Of a DNA stretch of 6,016 nt, positions 1 to 4,735 are shown piece by piece (the stretch's first letter is position 1; each line of letters opens with the position of its first letter). A program made the position numbers and the translations under genes. A model generated the notes under the pieces. The model saw only the letters and a list, made by a program, of their open reading frames with translations. It was not told the DNA's origin and made no database searches. The DNA comes from Leptolyngbya sp. SIO4C5 (lineage in GTDB: Bacteria; Cyanobacteriota; Cyanobacteriia; Phormidesmidales; Phormidesmidaceae): NCBI GenBank assembly GCA_010671965.1, contig JAAHIC010000301.1, forward strand, positions 1-6,016, given 5' to 3'.

Positions 1-177
1 TATGCTGCTAACTGTGAGGCTGGCAGCATTGTTATTGCTGACACAGCCAAAGCCAAAAGCAGGAATAGAGCGAGGTGTCACGGCTTGGGCTGCAGTAGGG
101 TTTATAGCAGGAACGATGACGCTCGCGGCTACCGCTAAAGACGAAAACAACAAAGGCTTTTGCAGATTTTTTTTCAT
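1..177 (-). CDS. N-terminal part of a secreted protein (runs off left edge)
   Basis: Reading the minus strand from the ATG at 177-175 gives 59 codons open to the window edge. The product starts MKKNLQKPLLFSSLAVAASV, followed by a stretch ending NPTAAQA. This is a textbook Sec signal peptide: a positive n-region (K2, K3, K7), a hydrophobic core at about residues 9-25, and an AQA cleavage site after residue 32. The mature part begins VTPRS and contains FGFGCVSNNNAAS. An FxFxC-[IV]-[ST]-NN stretch just after the signal recalls cyanobacterial exported proteins with a C-terminal PEP-CTERM sorting domain. That is a memory-based resemblance, and the C-terminus that would prove it is outside the window. 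The only upstream purine match (AGGA) is 13 nt from the ATG, so the ribosome binding site is weak. Export is well supported; function is unknown. Confidence 0.72.
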   Translation of the reverse strand, partial: MKKNLQKPLLFSSLAVAASVIVPAINPTAAQAVTPRSIPAFGFGCVSNNNAASLTVSSI

Positions 178-187
178 TGTGTTGGTA

Positions 188-206
188 AATTCCTGAGAAA
201 GGAATT
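188..206. repeat. Short inverted repeat in the leader of the secreted-protein gene
   Basis: AATTCC (188-193) and GGAATT (201-206) are exact reverse complements with a 7-nt loop. They lie 11-29 bases upstream of the ATG at 177. The only AGGA-like ribosome-binding match of that gene overlaps one arm, so a hairpin in the mRNA could affect initiation. That effect is inference; a 6-bp stem could also be chance. Confidence 0.3.
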
Positions 207-303
207 GCTAGAGAGCTATTTCTAGATTTTGGCGATCGCGTATCCCCATAGCTTGTTAGAACCGCCCAAGAGGATCAGACAGATGCTCAGTTTTTCTGCA
301 CAA

Positions 304-334
304 TTTGTTTCAAAGAAAAAATCTCTGAAACAAA
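304..334. repeat. Long inverted repeat (hairpin, 12 of 13 pairs)
   Basis: TTTGTTTCA (304-312) and TGAAACAAA (326-334) are exact reverse complements. After one A/C mismatch (313/325), AGA (314-316) pairs with TCT (322-324), closing a loop of five A residues (317-321). This gives 12 paired positions out of 13. It is AT-rich, and neither strand has a clear run of T directly after the stem, so it is not a standard intrinsic terminator. It could be a regulator-binding dyad, an RNA hairpin in a leader, or a mobile-repeat remnant. Confidence 0.55.
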
Positions 335-338
335 CGCG

Positions 339-390
339 TTGATGAGGCTGAGATCAATCAGACTTCTCTTGATGAGATCAATATCTCAAG
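339..390. repeat. Cluster of TTGATGAG / TGAGATCAAT direct repeats with dyads
   Basis: TTGATGAG occurs at 339-346 and 369-376 (30 bp apart). TGAGATCAAT occurs at 349-358 and 373-382 (24 bp apart). Each copy region is also a dyad of TTGAT with ATCAA, at 339-357 and 369-381. A further perfect dyad pairs TGAGAT (373-378) with ATCTCA (383-388) around CAAT. If GAT at 371-373 is bulged, CTT (368-370) and AAG (388-390) extend it to 8 pairs. Repeated dyads in a divergent intergenic region suggest a binding site for a dimeric regulator; no regulator is identified. Confidence 0.4.
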
Positions 391-584
391 TGAACGCAGT
401 CGAACGAAAATGCTGGCTAGGAAGTTTTTACTAATATCTACCTGCAGATTGAAGTTAAAGCGGGGACGGATTCAACTTGAAGCTGCAACGTGTCGATTAG
501 TTTTTTCGTAGAGCTAAACTATAGATGCTGACTTCTATACTCCCACCTAGTAGAAATCCCGCAAATATCTTTTAGAACGAGTTT

Positions 585-722
585 ATGCAAGCTTTAACTG
601 CAAGCGGTTCTTTGACCCAGTTTTATAAAGGATTAAACCAAGCTCGCGAACTGTATCCCGCTAGACTGGAGCCAAGTGAGGGGGTTAAACTGGCGACGGC
701 AATTTTCTTGATTGCTCTCTAG
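585..722 (+). CDS. Possible small protein, 45 residues
   Basis: The frame from ATG 585-587 to TAG 720-722 reads MQALTASGSLTQFYKGLNQA, then RELYPARLEPSEGVKLATAI and FLIAL. An in-frame TAG lies four codons upstream (573-575), so the frame cannot be the tail of an upstream protein without a break. The composition looks protein-like: an amphipathic segment with Q, Y, K and R, a PARLEPSEG turn, then a hydrophobic VKLATAIFLIAL end. Codon choice resembles the neighbouring genes. Only a weak GAG lies 3 nt before the ATG, so translation initiation is not well supported. The abrupt hydrophobic end could mean an intact mini-protein or a truncated copy of something longer. I do not recognise the family. 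It converges on the gene at 766-981, 43 bp away. Confidence 0.38.
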   Translation: MQALTASGSLTQFYKGLNQARELYPARLEPSEGVKLATAIFLIAL

Positions 723-765
723 GCAAACGCTTCGCTTCTCCGTCTCAATCTTTCAGGTGAATTGC

Positions 766-981
766 TTAGCTTTGGAAAATCTGACCGCGATCTAGAACGG
801 CTTCACCGTGATCGGGTACCCAAGCCAGCCAGCGGCCCTCGGCTTCTTCACACAGCAGCAGTGCTTCCTCAGCGCTGTACTCAGAGATGCGATCGCGTAG
901 TTTTACCCACTGCTGGGCTTGGGGGACGAAACCAGTGACAGCAGCAGCTAGTTTGGCAGAAACAGAAGTTGAAACGGTCAT
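766..981 (-). CDS. Conserved-looking small protein of unknown function, 71 residues
   Basis: ATG at 981-979, TAA at 768-766. The N-terminus (MTVSTSVSAKLAAAVTGFVP) is a mildly hydrophobic helix-like segment without the shape of a cleavable signal. A charged core follows: WVKLRDRISEYSAEEALLLC (residues 25-44), then an acidic EEAEGRW stretch, LAWVPDHGEAVLD, and a short tail. I recall similar small proteins with LRDRI-xxYSxxEALLLC and AWxPDHGEA in other cyanobacteria, so I regard it as a lineage-typical hypothetical protein; no biochemical role is known to me. The single Cys (C44) precedes the acidic cluster. Predicted soluble and cytoplasmic. No clear ribosome binding site precedes the ATG, and a dyad at 994-1009 lies in the leader. 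It is downstream of maf on the same strand, but the 208-bp gap makes cotranscription uncertain. Confidence 0.8.
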   Translation of the reverse strand: MTVSTSVSAKLAAAVTGFVPQAQQWVKLRDRISEYSAEEALLLCEEAEGRWLAWVPDHGEAVLDRGQIFQS

Positions 982-993
982 AGGCTTTAATTT

Positions 994-1009
994 TGTATCT
1001 ATCGATACA
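994..1009. promoter_or_regulatory. Dyad TGTATC-N4-GATACA upstream of the 71-residue gene
   Basis: TGTATC (994-999) and GATACA (1004-1009) are perfect reverse complements around TATC, 12 bp upstream of the ATG at 981. The position suits an operator near the transcription start or an mRNA hairpin in the leader. Flanks are AT-rich. I find no well-spaced -35/-10 pair around it, so a regulatory role is inferred from symmetry and position alone. Confidence 0.3.
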
Positions 1010-1050
1010 GAAATTTTAGTTTTCCTAGCAGCTCAAAAACTTTTGCTGTC

Positions 1051-1182
1051 TTAAAAATTAATCTCTAGCGATCGCGGCAGGCTGGTACCGATAGCCACTA
1101 CTTGCGGGTAAAGACGCTGATAGGAGTTGCGTGTGCGCCGGATCAAGCCCGACTCACCGCTGCTAATATCTGCTGCGCGAAT
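1051..1182 (-). pseudogene. Orphan open frame of 43 codons downstream of maf, no normal start
   Basis: On the minus strand, just after the maf stop, a frame from ATT 1182-1180 to TAA 1053-1051 reads IRAADISSGESGLIRRTRNS, then YQRLYPQVVAIGTS and LPRSLEINF. It looks coding in amino-acid mix and codon use, yet a TGA (1185-1183) precedes it and it has no ATG. The ATG at 1186-1184 is in another frame and stops after MNSRSRY; a single-base shift would join it to this frame. A TTG (MIRRTRNS...) with GGTGAG six bases upstream could start a 31-residue peptide instead. It may be a decayed gene, a tiny gene with a non-ATG start, or chance in GC-rich DNA. No family recognised. Confidence 0.2.
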
Positions 1183-1189
1183 TCATCTC

Positions 1190-1783
1190 TCAACGGTGCC
1201 AGAAGTCGGTAGCGCTGTAGCCTAAATCATCCAGCATCTGCCTCAGCAGTGGCATACTGAGGCCGATGATGTTGGTGTAGCAGCCCTCGACTTTTTCAAT
1301 AAAGAGGCTGCCCTTGCCGTCAATCGTGAAAGCGCCAGCGCAGTTTAGCGGTTCACCAGAGGCGACGTAGGCAGCAATTTGGCGATCGCTCACCTGGGCG
1401 AAAAAGACCTTAGAAACCTGAGTGCGTACCTGCTGCCGTTGCTGACGGGTATCGAGCAGAACGTGCCCCGTATAGAGTTCGCCCACCTGCCCCCTCATTT
1501 TTTGCCAGCGGGCGATCGCCGCCTCTGCGTTCTCAGGCTTACCGTAAATCTGGCCGTTGAACGCCAACACCGAATCGCAGCCTAAAACCAGTGCGTCAGC
1601 AAACTGGGGGGCGACTGTTTCGGCTTTGCCCACCGCTAAGGCCTCTACTAGCCGAGCCGGGTCAGCAATTCGGACCTGATCTTCATCAAAGCGACTGGGA
1701 CAGACAAAAGGCTGAATGCCTGCAGCCACCAGTAGCTGCCGCCGCGCTGGCGAAGCTGAAGCCAGAACAAACTGAGGCATCAT
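1190..1783 (-). CDS. maf: Maf family nucleoside triphosphate pyrophosphatase
   Basis: Maf proteins are cytoplasmic pyrophosphatases that hydrolyse non-canonical or excess nucleoside triphosphates to the monophosphate plus pyrophosphate. They are thought to keep modified nucleotides out of nucleic acids, and some are linked to division arrest. This 197-residue protein has the usual family length and landmarks: the N-terminal LASASPARR phosphate-binding loop (7-15), [11 protein letters not shown] (68-77, with the family's catalytic-site Asp at 70), GKP (81-83), LYTGHVLLD (103-111), [16 protein letters not shown] (143-158) and [16 protein letters not shown] (165-180). The CDSVL and TGHxLLD form resembles actinobacterial-type Maf as I remember it, so I do not assign dTTP/UTP or m7GTP specificity. 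Two ATGs in tandem (1783 and 1780) could start it. The upstream psbP-like stop is only 6 bp away and no good ribosome binding site is visible, suggesting translational coupling. Confidence 0.95.
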   Translation of the reverse strand: MMPQFVLASASPARRQLLVAAGIQPFVCPSRFDEDQVRIADPARLVEALAVGKAETVAPQFADALVLGCDSVLAFNGQIYGKPENAEAAIARWQKMRGQVGELYTGHVLLDTRQQRQQVRTQVSKVFFAQVSDRQIAAYVASGEPLNCAGAFTIDGKGSLFIEKVEGCYTNIIGLSMPLLRQMLDDLGYSATDFWHR

Positions 1784-1789
1784 AGCGGT

Positions 1790-2356
1790 TTAGTAAACGG
1801 AGAAGGACGCCACTGCCTGCTTCAGGAGAGTTTTCATTTTGTCCCAGCGCTCTTCGCGGGTGGAGGCATTAAAGGTGAAAAGCTGATCTCGGCGGACAAT
1901 GACGCTGGCTAAGTTATGGCGCAGCCCCGAAGGCAAATCAGCTAAATACTCCAGGATGTAATAAGTTTCGTCATCAGACTGAATTTCCTGGGCGCTGATC
2001 AGCTGGACATCGCGATCGCCTCCAGCCATCTGCGTAATGCTTTTAGAAAGCTTGTAGCCCACTTCGGTAGGATCGCCTAAATCCTGCAGGGTTTGACCTT
2101 CTGGTACTTCGCTAATCACGACGCTGACGTTTTCGGTATCGTTGACCAGGTCGTGAAAAACCACATCAGCATTGCTGGTATTGACCTCTAGCCAGCCAGT
2201 CGGATAGAGAAACTGATAGCCCTTGTAGCTGTCTACGTAGCTTTTGAGGCCGCTGCCTGCTGTAACACAGCCCTGTAAATTCAGCGCGACTACTACCAGT
2301 AGTAAAGCTGCTATCCGCTTCAGCATAGTCATGATGTCTTGAGTTGCGATCGCCAC
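1790..2356 (-). CDS. psbP: PsbP-like photosystem II lipoprotein (CyanoP)
   Basis: CyanoP is a lipid-anchored lumenal relative of plant PsbP; studies in model cyanobacteria tie it to photosystem II assembly rather than to a fixed stoichiometric subunit. The sequence has a hydrophobic signal ending LNLQGC (Cys30 from the GTG start). The PsbP fold follows: GLKSYVDSYKGYQFLYPTGW (36-55), VVFHDLVNDTENVSVVISEV, the PTEVGYKLSKSI segment, YYILEYLADLP, and the C-terminal LFTFNASTREERW with a final helix. Its length (188) matches the family. The start is debatable. GTG at 2356-2354 has GGGAG (2369-2365) at 8-nt spacing, while ATGs at 2332 and 2326 give a more typical lipoprotein n-region (MLKRIAALLL) but no Shine-Dalgarno site. 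It follows the methyltransferase by 52 bp and precedes maf by 6 bp. Confidence 0.93.
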   Translation of the reverse strand: MAIATQDIMTMLKRIAALLLVVVALNLQGCVTAGSGLKSYVDSYKGYQFLYPTGWLEVNTSNADVVFHDLVNDTENVSVVISEVPEGQTLQDLGDPTEVGYKLSKSITQMAGGDRDVQLISAQEIQSDDETYYILEYLADLPSGLRHNLASVIVRRDQLFTFNASTREERWDKMKTLLKQAVASFSVY

Positions 2357-2408
2357 TCCCTATTCTCCCATCTCAGGGGCCGAATGCAAGCCGTAAGATT
2401 TTGAGGCA

Positions 2409-3143
2409 TCAGGCAGGTTTTTCAAAAAACATTAAATGCTGCTGCGGCAGGGATTCATCCGTTTTTTGCCACGTGAGGCCAACCGCTGCCATTTCTTTTT
2501 TCACCTGCTTTTGGCTCATCTTGTGCAGCCGCTTAATGGCGATGAACGGATTCTCCGCTCGGTATTCCGCCAATACCACCCGTCCCCCTGGCTTCAGCGC
2601 TTCTACCAGATGGGTCATCATCTCCTGGGGGTAGGCAAACTCATGGTAGGCATCCACCATAATCGCCAAGTCAAGACTGGCGGCAGGTAGGTGGGGATCA
2701 TCTACGTCTCCTTGCACTGGCTCGACATTCTCAATCCCGTTTGCCGCTTTTCGCGCCGCCAGCATTTCCAGCATTTCTGGCTGAATGTCCACCGCCAAGA
2801 CTTTGCCAGCGGGTACCTGTTGGGCTAGCCGAAAGCTGATATACCCGGTACCTGCGCCAATGTCAGCGACGGTATCGGTCGGCTGCAATGCTAACAAATC
2901 CACCGCTAAGCCGGGATTTTCCTCAAATTTACGGCTGGATCGCTCTAGCCAAGCTGCACCCCGGTGCCCCATCACCTGAGAAATTTCTCGCCCTAGATAG
3001 ACTTTGCCGATGCCATCTGGGCTGGGCGTCGTTTGGCGATAGGGAGTGCCAGGATTGCTGTGGGTGACGCTAGGAGAACAGCCCGATAGGACGAAGAGGG
3101 CGAGGCAACAGGCGATCGCTGCGCTGATCCACGAACGGTTCAT
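2409..3143 (-). CDS. Lipoprotein with class I SAM-dependent methyltransferase domain
   Basis: From ATG 3143 the protein has 244 residues. Residues 1-22 form a lipoprotein signal (MNRSWISAAIACCLALFVLSGC, cysteine 22 after LSG). A linker of about 25 residues leads to VYLGREISQVMGHRGAAWLE, then a Rossmann methyltransferase: motif I VADIGAGTGY (92-101), the acidic end of strand 2 in AVDIQ (Asp119), GDVDD (145-149), DAYHEF (164-169) and LKPGGRVVLAEY (183-194). The C-terminus ends in MFFEKPA, typical of the last strand. The substrate is unknown. Similar proteins with export signals exist in planctomycetes and proteobacteria as I recall. The start is set by AGGAG (3153-3149) 5 nt from the ATG; the in-frame GTG at 3149 overlaps that site and is rejected. 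First gene of the cluster with psbP and maf. SAM supply outside the cytoplasm is unexplained. Confidence 0.9.
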   Translation of the reverse strand: MNRSWISAAIACCLALFVLSGCSPSVTHSNPGTPYRQTTPSPDGIGKVYLGREISQVMGHRGAAWLERSSRKFEENPGLAVDLLALQPTDTVADIGAGTGYISFRLAQQVPAGKVLAVDIQPEMLEMLAARKAANGIENVEPVQGDVDDPHLPAASLDLAIMVDAYHEFAYPQEMMTHLVEALKPGGRVVLAEYRAENPFIAIKRLHKMSQKQVKKEMAAVGLTWQKTDESLPQQHLMFFEKPA

Positions 3144-3148
3144 AAACA

Positions 3149-3153
3149 CTCCT
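3149..3153 (-). promoter_or_regulatory. Ribosome binding site deciding the methyltransferase start
   Basis: AGGAG on the minus strand (3153 to 3149) is followed by 5 bases and then ATG 3143-3141. The in-frame GTG at 3149-3147 shares its G with the site and cannot be the start that this site serves. Confidence 0.7.
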
Positions 3154-3205
3154 ACTTTCTCCAGATGACGCCAATCCCGCTTTGCCTGACAGTGAGGCCC
3201 AGGTA

Positions 3206-3234
3206 TTGGCCTTATATTTTAGCTTGTTGGCCTT
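3206..3234. promoter_or_regulatory. Paired TTGGCCTT direct repeats in the divergent control region
   Basis: TTGGCCTT occurs at 3206-3213 and 3227-3234, exactly 21 bp apart (two helical turns). Each copy is followed by an AT-rich stretch ending TTTTAG (TATATTTTAG and TTTTTAG). They lie between the divergent methyltransferase (ATG 3143) and amidase (ATG 3256) genes. The AT-rich stretch 3212-3222 offers TATATT (plus) and TAAAAT (minus) as -10 candidates, but neither has a consensus -35 at 16-18 bp. The helical phasing suits cooperative regulator binding. This is inference; the region is the only place for both promoters to lie. Confidence 0.35.
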
Positions 3235-3255
3235 TTTAGTTTTTTGACAGTTCCT

Positions 3256-4722
3256 ATGGTCAATCAGGCTTCCCTTATTTTTTTACCGGCTCATGCCCTA
3301 GGCCAGGGCATCTGCGATCGCCAGTTTTCCGCCACCGAAGTTCTCGAAGCTCATCTGCGCCAGATCAAGCAGCACAATGCCGCCCTCAACGCCATTGTCA
3401 CCCCCAATTTTGAGGCTGCCCGCCAGCGGGCACAGGCCGCAGATGCCGCGATCGCTCGCGGCGAGTTCTGGGGGCCTCTGCACGGCGTTCCAATCACGAT
3501 TAAAGACAATTGGGAAACGGCGGGTCTGCGAACGACGGTCAGCTATCCGCCGTTGAAGCACTACGTACCTCAGCGAGATGCAGCAGCCGTGGCGCGGCTG
3601 AAGGCAGCCGGAGCAATCGTGCTCGGCAAAACCAACATGCCGAAGCTGGCAAAAGATTTACAAACCGATAGTCCCCTCTTCGGCCAGGCCAATAATCCGT
3701 GGAACTTAGACTATACCTGCGGTGGCAGTACGGGAGGCGGCAGCGCTGCGGTGGCAGCAGGGCTATCGGCAATGGAGTTAGGCAGTGATGCGGCCGGTTC
3801 GATTCGGATTCCAGCCCACTTCTGCGGCTTGTTTAGCCTCAAACCCACCGAAAACCGCGTTTCTCTAGTGGGTCAACTGCCACCCCTGCCCAATCGCCCT
3901 CGTAGCCTACGCAAGCAGGTTTCTGCCGGACTGATTGCCCGCTGCATTGAAGACTTAGAGCTAGGTTTAATGCTGATTGAAGGGCCGGATGGCCGTGACT
4001 GGGAGGTTCCCCCGGTTCCCCAAACTGTCCCCCAAGTGCCCTCTCTCGAAAATCTTCGCCTCGCTTGGACGGATCACTTTGGTGACATTCCAGTCACGCC
4101 GGAAACTAACGTCATGCTGCAGAAAGTAACCCAGACGCTGAGCGATCGCGGCGCTCAGGTAAAAAAGTGTAGTCCTTTGGATTTCAACTACGGCGAAGCC
4201 TGGGAAACTTTTGGCGAGATTGCCGTGACTGAGCTGTATAGCAAAGAGGCCGACTGGAAGATGTATCTCTATCGGCTGTTGTCTCTAGTACCCCCTATGT
4301 TTGTTCCCGGCGGGCCGACGGCGCGGGGCTTTGTCTCTGGTATGCGGCTGAGCTTTACCCGCACGAGCCGGGCAATGGCTCGCCGCGATCGCTTCATCAG
4401 CCAGCTTGAGGCCTTTTTGGGAGACTGGGATGCTTGGATCTGCCCGGTGTGTCCGCAGCCAGCCTTTCCCCATGCGGTGTTAGGGCGGCCTATGATCATA
4501 GAGTCTAAGATTTTGTCTTACCTGTCGGCGGGCTGCTCCTACACCAGCATTTTTAATCTCACCGGCAATCCAGTTGTTGTGGTCCCTGTCGGCTTCAGCC
4601 CCGCAGGTTTGCCGATGGGCGTACAAATTGTGGGGCGGCGTTGGTGCGATCGCGAACTGCTGGCGATCGCCAAGCAAATTGCTAAAGTCACCGGAGATTT
4701 TACTCCACCTCCCGGCTACTGA
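3256..4722 (+). CDS. Amidase-signature family hydrolase
   Basis: Amidase-signature enzymes cleave carboxamide bonds with a Ser-cisSer-Lys triad. From ATG 3256 the protein has 488 residues, the family's normal size. Visible are GPLHGVPITIKDNW (Lys83), LGKTNMPKLAKDLQTDSPLFG, NNPWNLDYTCGGSTGGGSAA (cis-Ser158) and ELGSDAAGSIRIPAHFCG (nucleophile Ser182). The spacings Lys to Ser 75 and Ser to Ser 24 equal those of mammalian FAAH. The second serine of the usual GGSSGG is threonine here. LTGNPVVVVPVGF and GLPMGVQIVGRRW (C-terminal) complete the fold. It lacks the GatA-type NMDEF motif, so I do not call it glutamyl-tRNA amidotransferase; the substrate is unknown. No signal peptide, so cytoplasmic. 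A TTG at 3244 could extend it by four residues, but neither start has a ribosome binding site. Likely operon with the next gene. Confidence 0.94.
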   Translation: MVNQASLIFLPAHALGQGICDRQFSATEVLEAHLRQIKQHNAALNAIVTPNFEAARQRAQAADAAIARGEFWGPLHGVPITIKDNWETAGLRTTVSYPPLKHYVPQRDAAAVARLKAAGAIVLGKTNMPKLAKDLQTDSPLFGQANNPWNLDYTCGGSTGGGSAAVAAGLSAMELGSDAAGSIRIPAHFCGLFSLKPTENRVSLVGQLPPLPNRPRSLRKQVSAGLIARCIEDLELGLMLIEGPDGRDWEVPPVPQTVPQVPSLENLRLAWTDHFGDIPVTPETNVMLQKVTQTLSDRGAQVKKCSPLDFNYGEAWETFGEIAVTELYSKEADWKMYLYRLLSLVPPMFVPGGPTARGFVSGMRLSFTRTSRAMARRDRFISQLEAFLGDWDAWICPVCPQPAFPHAVLGRPMIIESKILSYLSAGCSYTSIFNLTGNPVVVVPVGFSPAGLPMGVQIVGRRWCDRELLAIAKQIAKVTGDFTPPPGY

Positions 4723-4727
4723 AGGAG
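4722..4727 (+). promoter_or_regulatory. Strong ribosome binding site of the alpha/beta hydrolase
   Basis: AAGGAG starts on the last base of the amidase stop codon and lies 8 nt before ATG 4736. It fixes the hydrolase start and rules out the in-frame ATG at 4574, which lies deep inside the amidase gene. Confidence 0.85.
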
Positions 4728-4735
4728 AAAGCACA

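Larger units (their letters stand above)
178..584. other. 407-bp stretch without a clear gene, repeat-containing
   Basis: This stretch lies between the secreted-protein gene (leftward) and the small frame at 585 (rightward), so it would hold divergent promoters. No convincing coding frame is present. The best plus frame (329-520) has its first ATG near codon 28, leaving only about 33 residues of unremarkable sequence, and a minus frame across about 288-386 has roughly 32 codons and no start. One HIP1 site sits at 232-239. Two repeat clusters (304-334 and 339-390) are listed separately. TATACT at 536-541 is a near-consensus -10 element about 44 bp before the ATG at 585, but no good -35 is found at the right distance. 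Confidence 0.5.
232..4670. repeat. Fourteen HIP1 octamers (GCGATCGC)
   Basis: Starts at 232, 889, 1068, 1382, 1512, 2012, 2346, 3112, 3314, 3448, 4142, 4385, 4646 and 4663. HIP1 is an over-represented palindrome of many cyanobacterial genomes. Most copies here lie inside genes. None is found at 240-888 or after 4670. The copy at 2346-2353 falls in the first codons of the GTG-started psbP reading frame. Confidence 0.9.

Noticed and set aside
2..196. Plus-strand frame of 64 codons at the left edge
   Set aside because: It is antisense to a frame with a clear signal peptide starting at 177; its own product shows no domain and ends in the noncoding leader.
339..390. CRISPR array
   Set aside because: Repeats are only 8-10 bp, two copies each, with unequal offsets; there is no spacer pattern and no cas gene nearby.
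329..520. Plus-strand open frame in the left gap
   Set aside because: No start until an internal ATG near 410, no ribosome binding site, and it crosses the repeat cluster; not supportable as a gene.
2344..2979. Plus-strand frames opposite the methyltransferase gene
   Set aside because: They are shadows of a gene with full SAM motifs and a lipobox on the minus strand.
3144..3149. GTG start for the methyltransferase
   Set aside because: It overlaps the AGGAG ribosome binding site; ATG 3143 has correct spacing.
3244..3249. TTGACA as a -35 promoter box, or TTG as the amidase start
   Set aside because: No -10 sequence lies 16-18 bp downstream, and the TTG has no ribosome binding site; ATG 3256 is simpler.
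4574..4735. In-frame upstream ATG that would extend the alpha/beta hydrolase by 54 residues
   Set aside because: It lies inside the amidase gene, and the strong AAGGAG at 4722-4727 serves ATG 4736.
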